Notes: generated by a model not told the origin, from the letters alone. Counted from the stretch's first letter, positions 43,781-53,187 are shown. The stretch: DNA of 64,000 nucleotides from Rhodopseudomonas palustris (GCF_034479375.1 NZ_CP140155.1:868001-932000); one strand, 5' to 3'. Program-made: numbers and translations.

Positions 43781-45802
43781 GTGAATTCATCGCTTTCGCT
43801 TCGAAAGAACCCCATCGCGTTGGCAGTCGCTGCTATGGCGTGGATTGTACTGATATGCTTTGTATCGTATCTTTATGTCTTTGATCACGTGTCACTTTTG
43901 CCTTATTTGGTGGATGATTCGTTCTTCTATCTGCAATCGGCGAAGATGTTCGTTCAGCTTGGCGTCCCCTCGCTCGATGGCGTGGCGCAGACGAACGGAT
44001 TTCACCCGTTGTGGTTTCTGATCGTAGCGGCTTTGACGTATATGTGGACCGGGTTTTTGCACATTCATGTTGTGCAGATAACGCTTCATATTTCTGCGCT
44101 CTTGCTGCTCTTCAAGCTGTCTTTGCGAGTACAAGACACAATCAATCCATACTACCTTCTGATTCTTCTAATCTGTTATCCGCCATTGCTGATTACGAGT
44201 TTCAACAATCTCGAAACCTCGATTTTCATCTTTCTAATGGCAATCAATTTGATGGTGTTTGCGTCGTCATCCTTCGACAGGCGTCTTGACTATTTCACGC
44301 AAGGCGTTCTTTTTGGCCTGCTATTCCTCGCCAGGACGGACAGTGTCTTTTTTACCCTCGCATTTTCGGTGGCGATTGTTGCGCGGACTGGATTGCATCG
44401 TCGAGTATTTGGCTTTTCTTTGTTTGGGGTTGTTGGTGCTTTGATCGTGATTGCGCCGTACCTATTACTCAATCTGAGTTCATTTGGCGGAATACTTCAA
44501 AGTTCTGGCAAGACATTTCTGCTGTTTGAGCAGGCATACCAGTCATTTCATGGATCACCGCACGCTGTCTGGACGCGCAGGATCGCTGCATTTGGCGACT
44601 TTATATGGAGACTGATGGGAGAACGCCTAGGTGTCCATCCATCTCTGTTCTATTCGACTTGGATGGCAGTCGGTTGGATATTGTTCCGCGGTCGGTCGTG
44701 TGATGGTGGTAAGATAGTTCTAACCGTATGGCTTGCGTTTTCGGCCTACTTGGCAATGCTGTGCGGTTCCAATGCGTTCAGATTAGTTTGGCGCGAATGG
44801 TACTCGACTCCATTCTATCTAATGTTCATTTTCAACATTGGAGCGTTGCTGACGTTACTTGACTCGGTGGTGAGGCCGTGGTTCGGGCGAATAGCGCTCG
44901 TGGTAGTGGTGACTCTGGCCTGGTTTACGTCAGGCAGCATAGTGCGAAACGGCTTGTGGCCCTTGCAGAAAATTGCACTCCGAGATCTCGCGCTGTTGAC
45001 CTCGTCGTTCCCGCCGGGCTCCCGCATCGGGTACACGGACGCCGGCATCGCCGCCTATTATTCCCCTCATCTGAAAATCACCAACTTGGATGGCGCTGCC
45101 AACAATGAAGTCCAGCCGTTTATCGCGCGGGGAAGACTGTTCGACTACATTTCTTCGCGAGGCATCGACGACTTCGTCTCAGGTCGCCCGTGGCATTGGC
45201 GCAATTGGCTGATGGGATTTGGCTCGGGCTTCCAATACGCACATCGTGGCGGTGGATTGCACCACGTTCTTAAAACCAATGAGGAGGTGGTAGCGAACTA
45301 CTATCGGTCGTCGATCGGAATTGCCGATTTTGACTTCGAACGATGGCTGGGAGCGGGATGGTCTTATCCGGTGCCGAGACGAGACCCCTCGGTGGATGGC
45401 GCGTGGAGCAGCCCGTCGTACTCCGAACCTCCGACCGCCGAGTTCCTACGGGATGGGGTCTGGACGGATGGAAGCGAGGCGCACATCTACCTTCCGATTG
45501 CGCGCAACGTGAACTACGAGATGTCGCTGATGATGAAATCTGCGCCGATGATTGAAGGAGGGGTTCCTGTCCAGATTTACGTAGCGGATCGGCTGGTGCT
45601 CGATGCGAAGGTGACTGCGGTATCCGAGTGGTCGCCACTGAAAGTCAGAATTCAGGGGCAGCCGTCCGGCCTCATGACGGAGGTGACGCTGAAGATCGGA
45701 AAGACGGCAAATCCGAACAAGCTTGGACTGTCGAAAGATGCGCGCGATCTCGGCCTGAATATCGAGAGCATCTCGCTTCGGAAGATGGATGACGTCGACT
45801 AG
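43781..45802 (+). CDS. Large polytopic GT-C-like glycosyltransferase, candidate arabinosyltransferase
   Basis: 673 residues from a GTG start. About ten membrane segments fill the first 420 residues. The first extracytoplasmic loop carries D45-D46 (YLVDDSFFYLQSA) and TNGFHPLWF, a pattern of GT-C enzymes using polyprenyl-phosphate sugars. The last 250 residues are soluble and periplasmic with a beta-rich end. The gene is clearly more AT-rich than its surroundings. Position after the DprE1/DprE2-like genes suggests it uses the lipid-linked pentose, but the acceptor is unknown. Family assignment is by topology and motif only. Confidence 0.6.
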   Translation: MNSSLSLRKNPIALAVAAMAWIVLICFVSYLYVFDHVSLLPYLVDDSFFYLQSAKMFVQLGVPSLDGVAQTNGFHPLWFLIVAALTYMWTGFLHIHVVQITLHISALLLLFKLSLRVQDTINPYYLLILLICYPPLLITSFNNLETSIFIFLMAINLMVFASSSFDRRLDYFTQGVLFGLLFLARTDSVFFTLAFSVAIVARTGLHRRVFGFSLFGVVGALIVIAPYLLLNLSSFGGILQSSGKTFLLFEQAYQSFHGSPHAVWTRRIAAFGDFIWRLMGERLGVHPSLFYSTWMAVGWILFRGRSCDGGKIVLTVWLAFSAYLAMLCGSNAFRLVWREWYSTPFYLMFIFNIGALLTLLDSVVRPWFGRIALVVVVTLAWFTSGSIVRNGLWPLQKIALRDLALLTSSFPPGSRIGYTDAGIAAYYSPHLKITNLDGAANNEVQPFIARGRLFDYISSRGIDDFVSGRPWHWRNWLMGFGSGFQYAHRGGGLHHVLKTNEEVVANYYRSSIGIADFDFERWLGAGWSYPVPRRDPSVDGAWSSPSYSEPPTAEFLRDGVWTDGSEAHIYLPIARNVNYEMSLMMKSAPMIEGGVPVQIYVADRLVLDAKVTAVSEWSPLKVRIQGQPSGLMTEVTLKIGKTANPNKLGLSKDARDLGLNIESISLRKMDDVD

Positions 45803-45836
45803 ACGCTAAACGGCGCTTCACAATTCAATGCGTCGC

Positions 45837-47258
45837 TCACAACACCGAAACCGCCGCGGGGCGGGGGTCGTGCGCGCTGGGATCGGCGCAGGGAAGGGTG
45901 AAGCGGAACATCGTGCCGCCGGCGGGGGCGGGTTCGGCGTTGATCGAGCCGCCATGGGCCTGGATGATGGTCTGGGAGATCGACAGGCCGATACCCATGC
46001 CTTCGGGCTTGGTGGTCTCGAACGGCTGGAACATCCGGTCGGCGATCTGCGGATCGAGGCCGGGACCGGAATCGGCGACCACGACCTCGATCATGCAGTC
46101 CTCGACCGCCCGGCTGGTGATGGAGAGCATCCGTTCCGGCAGTTCGTGCATCGCCTCGAAGGCGTTGCGGATCAAATTGAGGAAGACCTGCTGCACCTGC
46201 ACCTTGTCGACCAGGACGCGATCGACCGCGGGATCGAGCGTCAGCGCGACGTCGACAGGGCGGTCGCGGGTGACAACGGAGGCGAGCGCCAGCGCGTCCT
46301 CGGCGATCGCGCGCAGGCTCTCGACGGTCTTGTCGGTCTCGCCGCGGCCGACGAATTCGCGTAGCCGCTGGATCACCGCGCCGGCACGCAGCGTCTGCTG
46401 CGCGGCCTTGTCGAGCGCGGCGCCGATCTTCGCCTTGTCGGGATGGCTGCTGGCCTCGACCAGCCGGCGCGAGCCCTGCACGTAGTTGGTGATCGCGCCG
46501 AGCGGCTGGTTGAGCTCGTGCGCCAGCGCGCTCGACATCTCGCCCATGGTGCTGAGACGCGCCACCCGCATCAATTCGGCCTGCAGGCTCTGCAGCCGCT
46601 GGTCGGCCTCCCGCTGGCGCGCCGCCGCGCGTTGATGCTCGAGCAGAAACGCCGCGATCGCGGCGCTGGCGACGGCGAGGATCAGCAGACATGCGGTGAT
46701 CAGCGCCGCGGCGAGGCTCTCGTGGTCGTGCCGCGACATGCGCTCGGCGAGCAGGGCCTGTTCGACGCGGGTCAGCGCTGACAGACTCGCTTCGACGCGT
46801 TCGGTGAGGCGGTCGGTGCGGGCCTGTTCGAGAATGTCGAGCGCCTCGCGGACACGCTCCGGCCCCAGTTCGATGACCCGCCCGAGCTGCGCGGTGCGCA
46901 TGTCGATCAACTGACGGAGATCGTCGACCTTGGCGACATGGTCGGGGTTGTCGGTGACGATCGAGCGCAGGCTGTCGAGCCGTGATGCCAGTGTGTCCCG
47001 CGTATGGTTGTAATTCTCGCGGTAGCTGTCGATGCCGGTGAGCAGATAGCCGCGCTCATTGGTCTCGGCTTCCAGCACCTCGCGCTGGATGCCTGAAATC
47101 GCCAGCAGGGCATCGTTGGTGTGCTGCACCCACGAGAAGCTGTCGCGCAGCCGCATCAGGTTCAGGATCAGCGCACCGGCGATGACAATGAACAGCAGCA
47201 GGGTGATGCCGAGCAGCCAGGGCGCGAGAGTTGAGTTTGAGAATGGTTTGCGGGTCAT
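45837..47258 (-). CDS. Sensor histidine kinase with CHASE3-like domain
   Basis: 473 residues. Membrane segments at about 14-35 and 180-205 flank a periplasmic helical domain with ETNERGYLLTGIDSYRENY, typical of CHASE3. The kinase core has the phospho-acceptor His in ALAHELNQPLGAITNYVQG, the N box NLIRNAFEAM, and the ATP-lid motifs DSGPGLDP and GMGIGLSIS; it is the FixL-like HisKA type. No PAS domain and no response regulator gene adjoins it, so its partner is unlinked. The ATG is chosen over a GTG two codons upstream. Confidence 0.9.
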   Translation of the reverse strand: MTRKPFSNSTLAPWLLGITLLLFIVIAGALILNLMRLRDSFSWVQHTNDALLAISGIQREVLEAETNERGYLLTGIDSYRENYNHTRDTLASRLDSLRSIVTDNPDHVAKVDDLRQLIDMRTAQLGRVIELGPERVREALDILEQARTDRLTERVEASLSALTRVEQALLAERMSRHDHESLAAALITACLLILAVASAAIAAFLLEHQRAAARQREADQRLQSLQAELMRVARLSTMGEMSSALAHELNQPLGAITNYVQGSRRLVEASSHPDKAKIGAALDKAAQQTLRAGAVIQRLREFVGRGETDKTVESLRAIAEDALALASVVTRDRPVDVALTLDPAVDRVLVDKVQVQQVFLNLIRNAFEAMHELPERMLSITSRAVEDCMIEVVVADSGPGLDPQIADRMFQPFETTKPEGMGIGLSISQTIIQAHGGSINAEPAPAGGTMFRFTLPCADPSAHDPRPAAVSVL

Positions 47259-47418
47259 CGGCACTGTTGTGAGCTGGGCTGGTCACCCTAGAGCGCGCGC
47301 GCGCCGAGCTCAATTGGAACCGCTGCGGCAACAGCCATCCGCGACGGAAGCGGGAGGTTGTCCCGCTCGCGTGGCATCCGCAGTGGCGAAAGCGACGCGT
47401 TTGCAGAGATGTGTGGTG

Positions 47419-48000
47419 CTAAAGCGGCTTGTTCAGCGTGAAGGCGCCGCGCATCTCGCCAGGTGTGAAGCCGGTGGCCTGATCGTCAGGGTAGAGCGCG
47501 CGGATCTTCGCGGCGACATCCGGCTTGATGGCGCCGCCGTGGCAGCCGAGGCAGAGTTCGCCGGTCGGGATCGCCTGAACGTAGCGGAAGCTGCGTCGGC
47601 CGTCGTGCTCGACGATCTCGGCGTGGCGGAGCGAGGCGACCGGCTCGCCGGCGGCGATACGGCCGACAAACTCCGACATCGCCTTGCGCTCGAAATCGTC
47701 CGGCGCCGCCGCCGGATTGCGCGGCTTCAGGCTGGTGCGGGACACCGTCCATCCGCTTTGGTGCGACGCCTGCGCGGCGATCTCCGGCGCTTCCTTATTG
47801 CAGAATGCGACGGCCTCGACCGGCCCCGAACTGTCGATCGCGCCCTTGAGCGCGCCGAGCAGCGACCCGCCGAAATCCTTGATCAATGCTTGCGCCTGCG
47901 CCTCGAGCGCGGCCTTGTCCTCGCCCCGCCCGCGCAGCACCAACGCCGCTGCCACCACAACAGCGGCGGCGACGATCGCAAGAAAAACCCTGGTCGGCAT
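47419..48000 (-). CDS. DUF3365 (Tll0287-like) haem-binding sensor-type protein
   Basis: 193 residues. An N-terminal membrane anchor or signal (VFLAIVAAAVVVAAALVL) is followed by a periplasmic domain with the c-type haem motif CLGCHG near residue 168 and FCNKEAPEIA, FRYVQAIPTGELC, as in the DUF3365/Tll0287-like family. Relatives are single c-haem domains fused to, or encoded by, signalling genes; they may sense redox state or gas ligands. It lies between a sensor kinase and a Crp/Fnr gene, all on the minus strand. Confidence 0.8.
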   Translation of the reverse strand: MPTRVFLAIVAAAVVVAAALVLRGRGEDKAALEAQAQALIKDFGGSLLGALKGAIDSSGPVEAVAFCNKEAPEIAAQASHQSGWTVSRTSLKPRNPAAAPDDFERKAMSEFVGRIAAGEPVASLRHAEIVEHDGRRSFRYVQAIPTGELCLGCHGGAIKPDVAAKIRALYPDDQATGFTPGEMRGAFTLNKPL

Positions 48001-48075
48001 GGCGAGCCCGCACTGGTTGATATGACTATACGGGCTGAGCGTTAGGGGAGGCATGGCCCAGCGTCTGTGACCAAG

Positions 48076-48834
48076 TCACCGGGGCATGCGACGCGAAGCG
48101 CCGCCGCCGTCGGCCGCGGAGGCGACCGTTTTCATCTGCTCCAGCCGCGGCTCTGCAATCTCCGAAATCCGGGGCATGTTCAGGATCGTCAGCCGATGAC
48201 GGCCGCTCTTCACCAGGCCCTGCTTCTGCCACGCGCTCAACGTGCGGCTGACGGTGAAATAGGTGAGACCGGCCATCGAAGCGAGATCGGTGCGGGTGAC
48301 CGGCGATTCGATGTGCAGCCCTTCCTTCGTTTCGACTCCAGCCTGCGCGGACAGCCGGAGCAGGCATGCGGCGATTCTCTGTGAGACGCACTTTCCGGTC
48401 ATCTCGGTGGCCCGTTGCAGCATCTCGTGCGCGCGGTTGCCGACGATCGCCAGGACGTTGTTGGCGATCGCCGGGTGCCGATTGGTGATTTCGATGAAGG
48501 TGCAGCCGCGCCATGCCAGCACGGTGGTATCTTTGAGAGCCGTCGCCGTCGCCGGATAGGCATTCTGTCGAATCGCGGCCACGCAGCAGAGATCGCCCGG
48601 CCCCATGATCCTGAGCGTGATCTGCTCGCCCTCGGTGTTGATCTGGGTGACTCTGATCAGTCCCTCGACGATCTGGAAAAGGTTTTCCGGGGCGTCGCCC
48701 TGATGGAAGAGGGCGCTGCCCGGCTGGACCTGCCGGACGATCGACGATTTCAGCAGCAAGGCCGCGTCCGTCTCCGAGAGATGCGAGAACAATGCGCTGT
48801 GCGCCACGGCTTCACGTCGAACACCCATTTCCAT
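48076..48834 (-). CDS. Crp/Fnr-family transcriptional regulator, candidate nos/denitrification regulator
   Basis: 252 residues. The cyclic-nucleotide-binding-like fold covers the first ~150 residues (LFHQGDAPENLFQIVEGLIRV). The winged helix has RTDLASMAGLTYFTVSRTLS as recognition region. There is no N-terminal FNR-type cysteine cluster, so it is not a direct oxygen sensor. Similar NnrR/DNR-type proteins control denitrification genes. It is divergent from the TonB receptor gene at the edge of the nos block, with an FNR-type palindrome between. Confidence 0.82.
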   Translation of the reverse strand: MEMGVRREAVAHSALFSHLSETDAALLLKSSIVRQVQPGSALFHQGDAPENLFQIVEGLIRVTQINTEGEQITLRIMGPGDLCCVAAIRQNAYPATATALKDTTVLAWRGCTFIEITNRHPAIANNVLAIVGNRAHEMLQRATEMTGKCVSQRIAACLLRLSAQAGVETKEGLHIESPVTRTDLASMAGLTYFTVSRTLSAWQKQGLVKSGRHRLTILNMPRISEIAEPRLEQMKTVASAADGGGASRRMPR

Positions 48835-49208
48835 TCCAGACCTGCCACTGTTTCCAAGGGTGGACGCTTCCTCCTGTTGCTGACCTATCAGCCGAAATGA
48901 CGCGTTGTATTTTGAAGCCCTCTAAGTACCGCGCACATATTTGTCACAGTGCCCACCAATCAGATCCATCGCATGTCGGGAATGGGAGTTGTTTGCGTCA
49001 AAGCAAAAAACTCCGGCGACCGATCTGTATGGTCGGCCGCGATCGAGAAAGCCCGGTTGCCATCGAGATCAAATCCGAAAAGTCAAACTCGTCGCTGGGC
49101 CGCGCAGGCGTCTTCGTTCTGCGGGCGAGGGCGGCTTTTCATTTTTGAAGCAGTGGAACGGCATCGCGGCGGGGACACGCCGCGTCATGCACGATGAGGG
49201 GCATTCCG
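48835..49208. other. Divergent regulatory region between Crp/Fnr regulator and TonB receptor
   Basis: 374 bp without a supported gene. It contains the FNR/NNR-type palindrome listed separately and the Shine-Dalgarno AGGGG before the receptor start. The sequence is moderately AT-rich, as expected of a promoter region. Confidence 0.55.
48993..49006. promoter_or_regulatory. FNR/NnrR-type palindrome
   Basis: TTGCGTCAAAGCAA has the 14-base length and the TTG...CAA ends of Crp/Fnr-family sites, and is close to the NnrR-type form TTGCG-N4-NGCAA. It lies 159 bases from the regulator start and about 200 from the receptor start, a natural place for autoregulation. Confidence 0.45.
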
Positions 49209-51575
49209 ATGAACGTAGCTGGGCAGACGCAGACCGAAGGAGTGATCAGCGCAATTCGGCGAGCCGGTCGCCGAGGATCTGTGCGCACATTCACCGCCGC
49301 CGTGTTGTTGTCGTCGACCAGCCAGGCCTGCTTCGCGCAATCGGCGACGCCCGGGTCGACGATCACGCTGGAGCCGGTCGTCGTTCAAGCGCCACGGCAG
49401 CCGGTGCGCTCCGTCGTCCGGCAGCGCCCGTCGGCTCCGCGTTCGGCGGCGACCGATGTGACGCCTGCGGCCCCGGCGGCGGCTCCGTTGGTGACGCCTG
49501 CGGATGTCGTCCGTCAGCGCTTCGAGGTGCTGCCCGGCGGCGTTGCGCTGGTGTCCCGGCAGGAGATGGCTGATCGCGGCAATCCGACGCTCGCCAACAG
49601 CCTGAGCGGGGTCCCCGGACTGATCGTGCAGAATTTCCTCGGCTCCAACGATCAGCCGCGGATTCAGATGCGCGGCTCCGCCCAGCAGAATCCGGCCGAA
49701 CGCGGCGTTCTCGTGCTCAGCAACGGCTTGCCGATCAACCGCGCCGACGGCTCCTACATCATCGGCTTCGCCAACGCGCGACAGGCCGAATCGATCGAGG
49801 TGTATCGCGGCTATATGGCCAATCGGCTCGGCGCCACGGTGCTGAGCGGCGCGATCAACTTCGTGTCGCCGACCGGATCGAGCCAGCCCGGCACCCAGAT
49901 CGGCGTGAGCGGCGGCAGCTTCGGCCAGATCAACACCAGCGGGCAGGTCGGCGGCAAGAAGGACAATGTCGACGCGTTCATCCAATTCGACACCAGCCGC
50001 CGCGACGGCTATCGCGGCTACAATTCGTCGGAGCGCGTCAGCGTCAACGGCAATGTCGGCGTCGCGCTGTCGGAGAACGTCAAGACGCGGTTCTTCATGG
50101 GCTATACCGATCTCGGCTTCGACGTCCCGGGGCCGGTGAACAAAACCACGCTGTACGCCAATCCGAAGCAGGTCAACGCCGGCCCGACGGTGGTCGGAGG
50201 CGTCGCGGTCAATCCCGGTCCCAACGCCGTGCGCGACAAGCCGCGGCGGGAGGCAAGTCAGTTCATGGTCGGCAACCGCACCACGGCTGTGTTCGACGCG
50301 CATCTGTTCGACGTCGCGATGGGCTACACCTACACCGACGACATGTTCCGCTTCCCGATCTCCTCGGGTGTGCGCACCACGCAGGGCGGCGACTTCACCG
50401 GCGTGGCACGCTACGCCTACAATCCGGCGGCCGCACTGCTGCCGCTGTTCGAGACCACCGCGCAATACACCGTCGGCTCGGCCGATCGCAGCTATTATCT
50501 CAATCAAAGCGGCCAGACCGGGTCGCAATTCGGCGCCAACCGGCTGAACGCCCAGACGCTGTCGCTGTACGCCGGCGCCAACGTTCCGGTCTGGCAGCAA
50601 TTCGTGGTGTCGCCTTCGATCTCCTACGCCTATGCGACGCGGGACAGCGACGATGTCTACGGTTCGGCGCGCCGGCCGACGATCGCGTACAATCCGGCGA
50701 AACCCACGGTGCTGCTGCCGAACGGGTCTGTGGCGACGCAAAGCACCAGCTATTCGCGCAACTATTCAGGCTGGAGTCCGAGCCTCGCCTTGAGCTATCG
50801 GCCGGACGCGGTGCAGACCTTCTTCATCGCCGGCAGCCACAGCTTCGAGCCGCCGACCCATGACGATCTGATCGCGACGATCAACGGAACGCCGAATTCG
50901 AGCCCCGGCCGGCCGACGCCGGGCAACCCGTCGCTGGCGGCGGCGGCGTTCGCGACGCCGAATCTGAGCGCGCAGACGGCGAACACGGTGGAGGGCGGCT
51001 GGCGCGGTCGCGCCGATCGCTTCTCCTGGGATGTCGTGACTTACTACTCGTGGGTCGACAACGAGTTGCTCACGCTGCGGGACGTCACCGGTGCGCTGCT
51101 CGGGGCGGTCAACGCCGACCGCACGACGCATTTCGGTGTCGAACTCGGCGCCGGGATGAAGTTCACCGATCGGTTGTCCGGCCGCATCGCCTACACCTAT
51201 CAGGATTTCCGTTTCGTCGACGACCGGACCCGCGGCAACAACCGGCTGGGCGGTGTGGTGCCGCACCTGATCTATGCGCAATTGCAATTGCAGGCGACCG
51301 ACGCCTGGATGGTGCAGGGCGCGGTGCGCTGGAGCCCGTCCGAGGTGGCGGTCGACAATGCGAACACGCTGTTCGCCGACCCCTATGCGGTGGTCGACAT
51401 GCGCAGCGAGTACCAGATCGACAAGACCTTCCGGGTGTTCGGCGAGATCACCAATCTGTTCGACAAGACCTATGCGGCCACCACCCTGGTGGTCGATCAG
51501 GCGTCGGCCGGCCAGGCGGCCTTCCTGCCCGCCGACGGGCGGGGCTTCTACGCGGGTATCAAGGCAAGGTTCTGA
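49209..51575 (+). CDS. TonB-dependent outer-membrane receptor, probable copper receptor (NosA/OprC-like role)
   Basis: 788 residues. A Tat/Sec-like signal region ends SQACFAQ, followed by a TonB-box-like ITLEPVVVQA. The plug domain holds LANSLSGVPGLIVQN and QIRMRG-type RIQMRGSAQQNPAERG, then VEVYRG-like SIEVYRGYMANRLGATVLSG. A 22-strand barrel ends GFYAGIKARF. Because it is next to the nos cluster, whose enzyme needs twelve copper atoms per dimer, copper is the likely substrate, as for NosA in Pseudomonas stutzeri; this is inference from context. The second in-frame ATG is used because AGGGG precedes it. Confidence 0.85.
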   Translation: MNVAGQTQTEGVISAIRRAGRRGSVRTFTAAVLLSSTSQACFAQSATPGSTITLEPVVVQAPRQPVRSVVRQRPSAPRSAATDVTPAAPAAAPLVTPADVVRQRFEVLPGGVALVSRQEMADRGNPTLANSLSGVPGLIVQNFLGSNDQPRIQMRGSAQQNPAERGVLVLSNGLPINRADGSYIIGFANARQAESIEVYRGYMANRLGATVLSGAINFVSPTGSSQPGTQIGVSGGSFGQINTSGQVGGKKDNVDAFIQFDTSRRDGYRGYNSSERVSVNGNVGVALSENVKTRFFMGYTDLGFDVPGPVNKTTLYANPKQVNAGPTVVGGVAVNPGPNAVRDKPRREASQFMVGNRTTAVFDAHLFDVAMGYTYTDDMFRFPISSGVRTTQGGDFTGVARYAYNPAAALLPLFETTAQYTVGSADRSYYLNQSGQTGSQFGANRLNAQTLSLYAGANVPVWQQFVVSPSISYAYATRDSDDVYGSARRPTIAYNPAKPTVLLPNGSVATQSTSYSRNYSGWSPSLALSYRPDAVQTFFIAGSHSFEPPTHDDLIATINGTPNSSPGRPTPGNPSLAAAAFATPNLSAQTANTVEGGWRGRADRFSWDVVTYYSWVDNELLTLRDVTGALLGAVNADRTTHFGVELGAGMKFTDRLSGRIAYTYQDFRFVDDRTRGNNRLGGVVPHLIYAQLQLQATDAWMVQGAVRWSPSEVAVDNANTLFADPYAVVDMRSEYQIDKTFRVFGEITNLFDKTYAATTLVVDQASAGQAAFLPADGRGFYAGIKARF

Positions 51576-51598
51576 TCAGTAAGGAAATCGAGTTCGAC

Positions 51599-52030
51599 AT
51601 GAGCATGCTTGCAAGATTGGCGGCGTTGACCGTCGCCACCATTCTCTCCACGTCGGCGGCGGCGGAGTCGCCGAGCCTGGAGCATTTCCTGGAACAGTGG
51701 GACACCAACGGCGACCGCGCCGTTACCCTGGCCGAGATCCGGCAGGGACGCGAGCAGCGGTTCTTCGCGTTCGACGCCGACGCCAACGGCTATATCGATC
51801 CGCAGGAGTACGACCGTTTTGACAAGGTGCGGGAGGCGGGCATCGCGCGTTTTGCGCCGGAAGACCAGGACAAGATCCGGCAGGTGGCCAAGGGGCTCAC
51901 GCGGGCGTGGAACGACACCGATGGCGACGGCCGGGTTTCCCGCGCCGAGTTTCTCGATGGCGGCGAAACCTGGCTGAAGGCGCTCGACAAGGACGGCGAC
52001 GGTCGCGTGACGATCAAGGACCTGTCGTAG
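51599..52030 (+). CDS. Exported EF-hand protein
   Basis: 143 residues. A signal peptide (LAALTVATILSTSAAAE) precedes four EF-hand loops: DTNGDRAVTLAE, DADANGYIDPQE, DTDGDGRVSRAE and DKDGDGRVTIKD, each with the calcium-binding DxDxDG-type pattern (the first two less regular). It starts 23 bases after the TonB receptor stop, so the pair is probably co-transcribed. A periplasmic calcium-binding or metal-buffering role is likely. Convergent with nosX. Confidence 0.85.
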   Translation: MSMLARLAALTVATILSTSAAAESPSLEHFLEQWDTNGDRAVTLAEIRQGREQRFFAFDADANGYIDPQEYDRFDKVREAGIARFAPEDQDKIRQVAKGLTRAWNDTDGDGRVSRAEFLDGGETWLKALDKDGDGRVTIKDLS

Positions 52031-52140
52031 AGGGAACGTCGGCGACCGGGGCGGGGATGGTCGCGGCCTTCGTCGTTCGTCGTCCCGGATAGGCCGATGC
52101 TACTATTGCGGCTGCGATGATCGGCGGAATCGACGCGTCG

Positions 52141-53175
52141 TCACGACGCGGAGCGGTGTCCACTCCATCCGGAATCCGTCTGTATGTGGAGCCTCTGACC
52201 GGTGAGGTCGAGAATGCGCGCCTCCACGCCATGAGATTCATGGACGATGCGCCGGATGACCGGCAGCGGCAGCAGGCTGAAGCCCGTCGACAGCGCGTCC
52301 GCTTCGGTCGCCGTCGGCGCGATCACGCTGACAGAACCGTACAAGCGCGGGCTGCGGCCGGTCCGCGGGTCGAGCAGATGGGTGAAGCGGCCTGCCGGAT
52401 CGAACCGGAAGCCGGCGCCCGCAGAGGTCGCCACGGCTCGGTCGGCGATTTCCACGATCTCGCCGGATCGGCCGGGCTGGTCCGGATCGGCGAGGCCGAC
52501 ACGCCACGGCGTGCCGTCCGGCCGTCCGCCGATCGCGCGGATTTCGCCCATATCCACAAGCGTCGTCGACAGCCCTGCGTTCCGGAGCAATTCGACGACG
52601 CGGTCGGTCGCATAGCCTTGCGCGATGCCGTTCAACGTGATGGCGGCGCCGCGCTCGAGCAACACGATGCGGTCCGGCGTGACGCGCAGACCATCGCGTC
52701 CGACCGTCTCCAGCGCCTGTTCGAGTTTCGCCGGAGACGGACCTGCGGGATCGGGCCGGTCGGACGAGAAGTGCCGCTGATACAGGCGCCACAACGGTTG
52801 CACCGTCGGATCGAACGCCCCGCCGGTCCGCTCGGCATAGCCGAGCGAGGCTTGCAGCAGAACCACCATGTCGGGATCGGGCGCAATCAGTATGCCGCTG
52901 CGGTTGAGCTCGCAGATCGCGGAGTCCGGCTGATACAGGCTGAACTGCCGCTCCAGCCGCCGCACTTCGGCGATCGAGCGGCTGACCAGTTCGGCGGCGG
53001 CGGCGCGATCCGGATGGTGAATTTCAATCGACACCTGTGCGCCGAGCGCGGAGCCCTGCCAGCGGACAGGCTCGGACACCGGCGCCGCGCGCAATCGGCC
53101 GGGCCACAGCGATCCTGCAGCCGCCGCGGCGGCAATTGTGATCATCCGACGGCGCGTGAGAGAGCGGGGTATCAT
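52141..53175 (-). CDS. nosX: FAD:protein FMN transferase NosX (ApbE family)
   Basis: 344 residues. A Tat-type signal (RRRMITIAAAAAAG) is followed by the ApbE domain: FSLYQPDSAICELNRSG, GAFDPTVQPLW, TLNGIAQGYATDRV and LVDMGEIRAIGG. NosX covalently attaches FMN to NosR in the periplasm. It is the last gene of the nos operon, 12 bases after nosL. The order nosRZDFYLX is the usual one. Confidence 0.93.
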   Translation of the reverse strand: MIPRSLTRRRMITIAAAAAAGSLWPGRLRAAPVSEPVRWQGSALGAQVSIEIHHPDRAAAAELVSRSIAEVRRLERQFSLYQPDSAICELNRSGILIAPDPDMVVLLQASLGYAERTGGAFDPTVQPLWRLYQRHFSSDRPDPAGPSPAKLEQALETVGRDGLRVTPDRIVLLERGAAITLNGIAQGYATDRVVELLRNAGLSTTLVDMGEIRAIGGRPDGTPWRVGLADPDQPGRSGEIVEIADRAVATSAGAGFRFDPAGRFTHLLDPRTGRSPRLYGSVSVIAPTATEADALSTGFSLLPLPVIRRIVHESHGVEARILDLTGQRLHIQTDSGWSGHRSAS

Positions 53176-53187
53176 CGGCGGTCCTCG

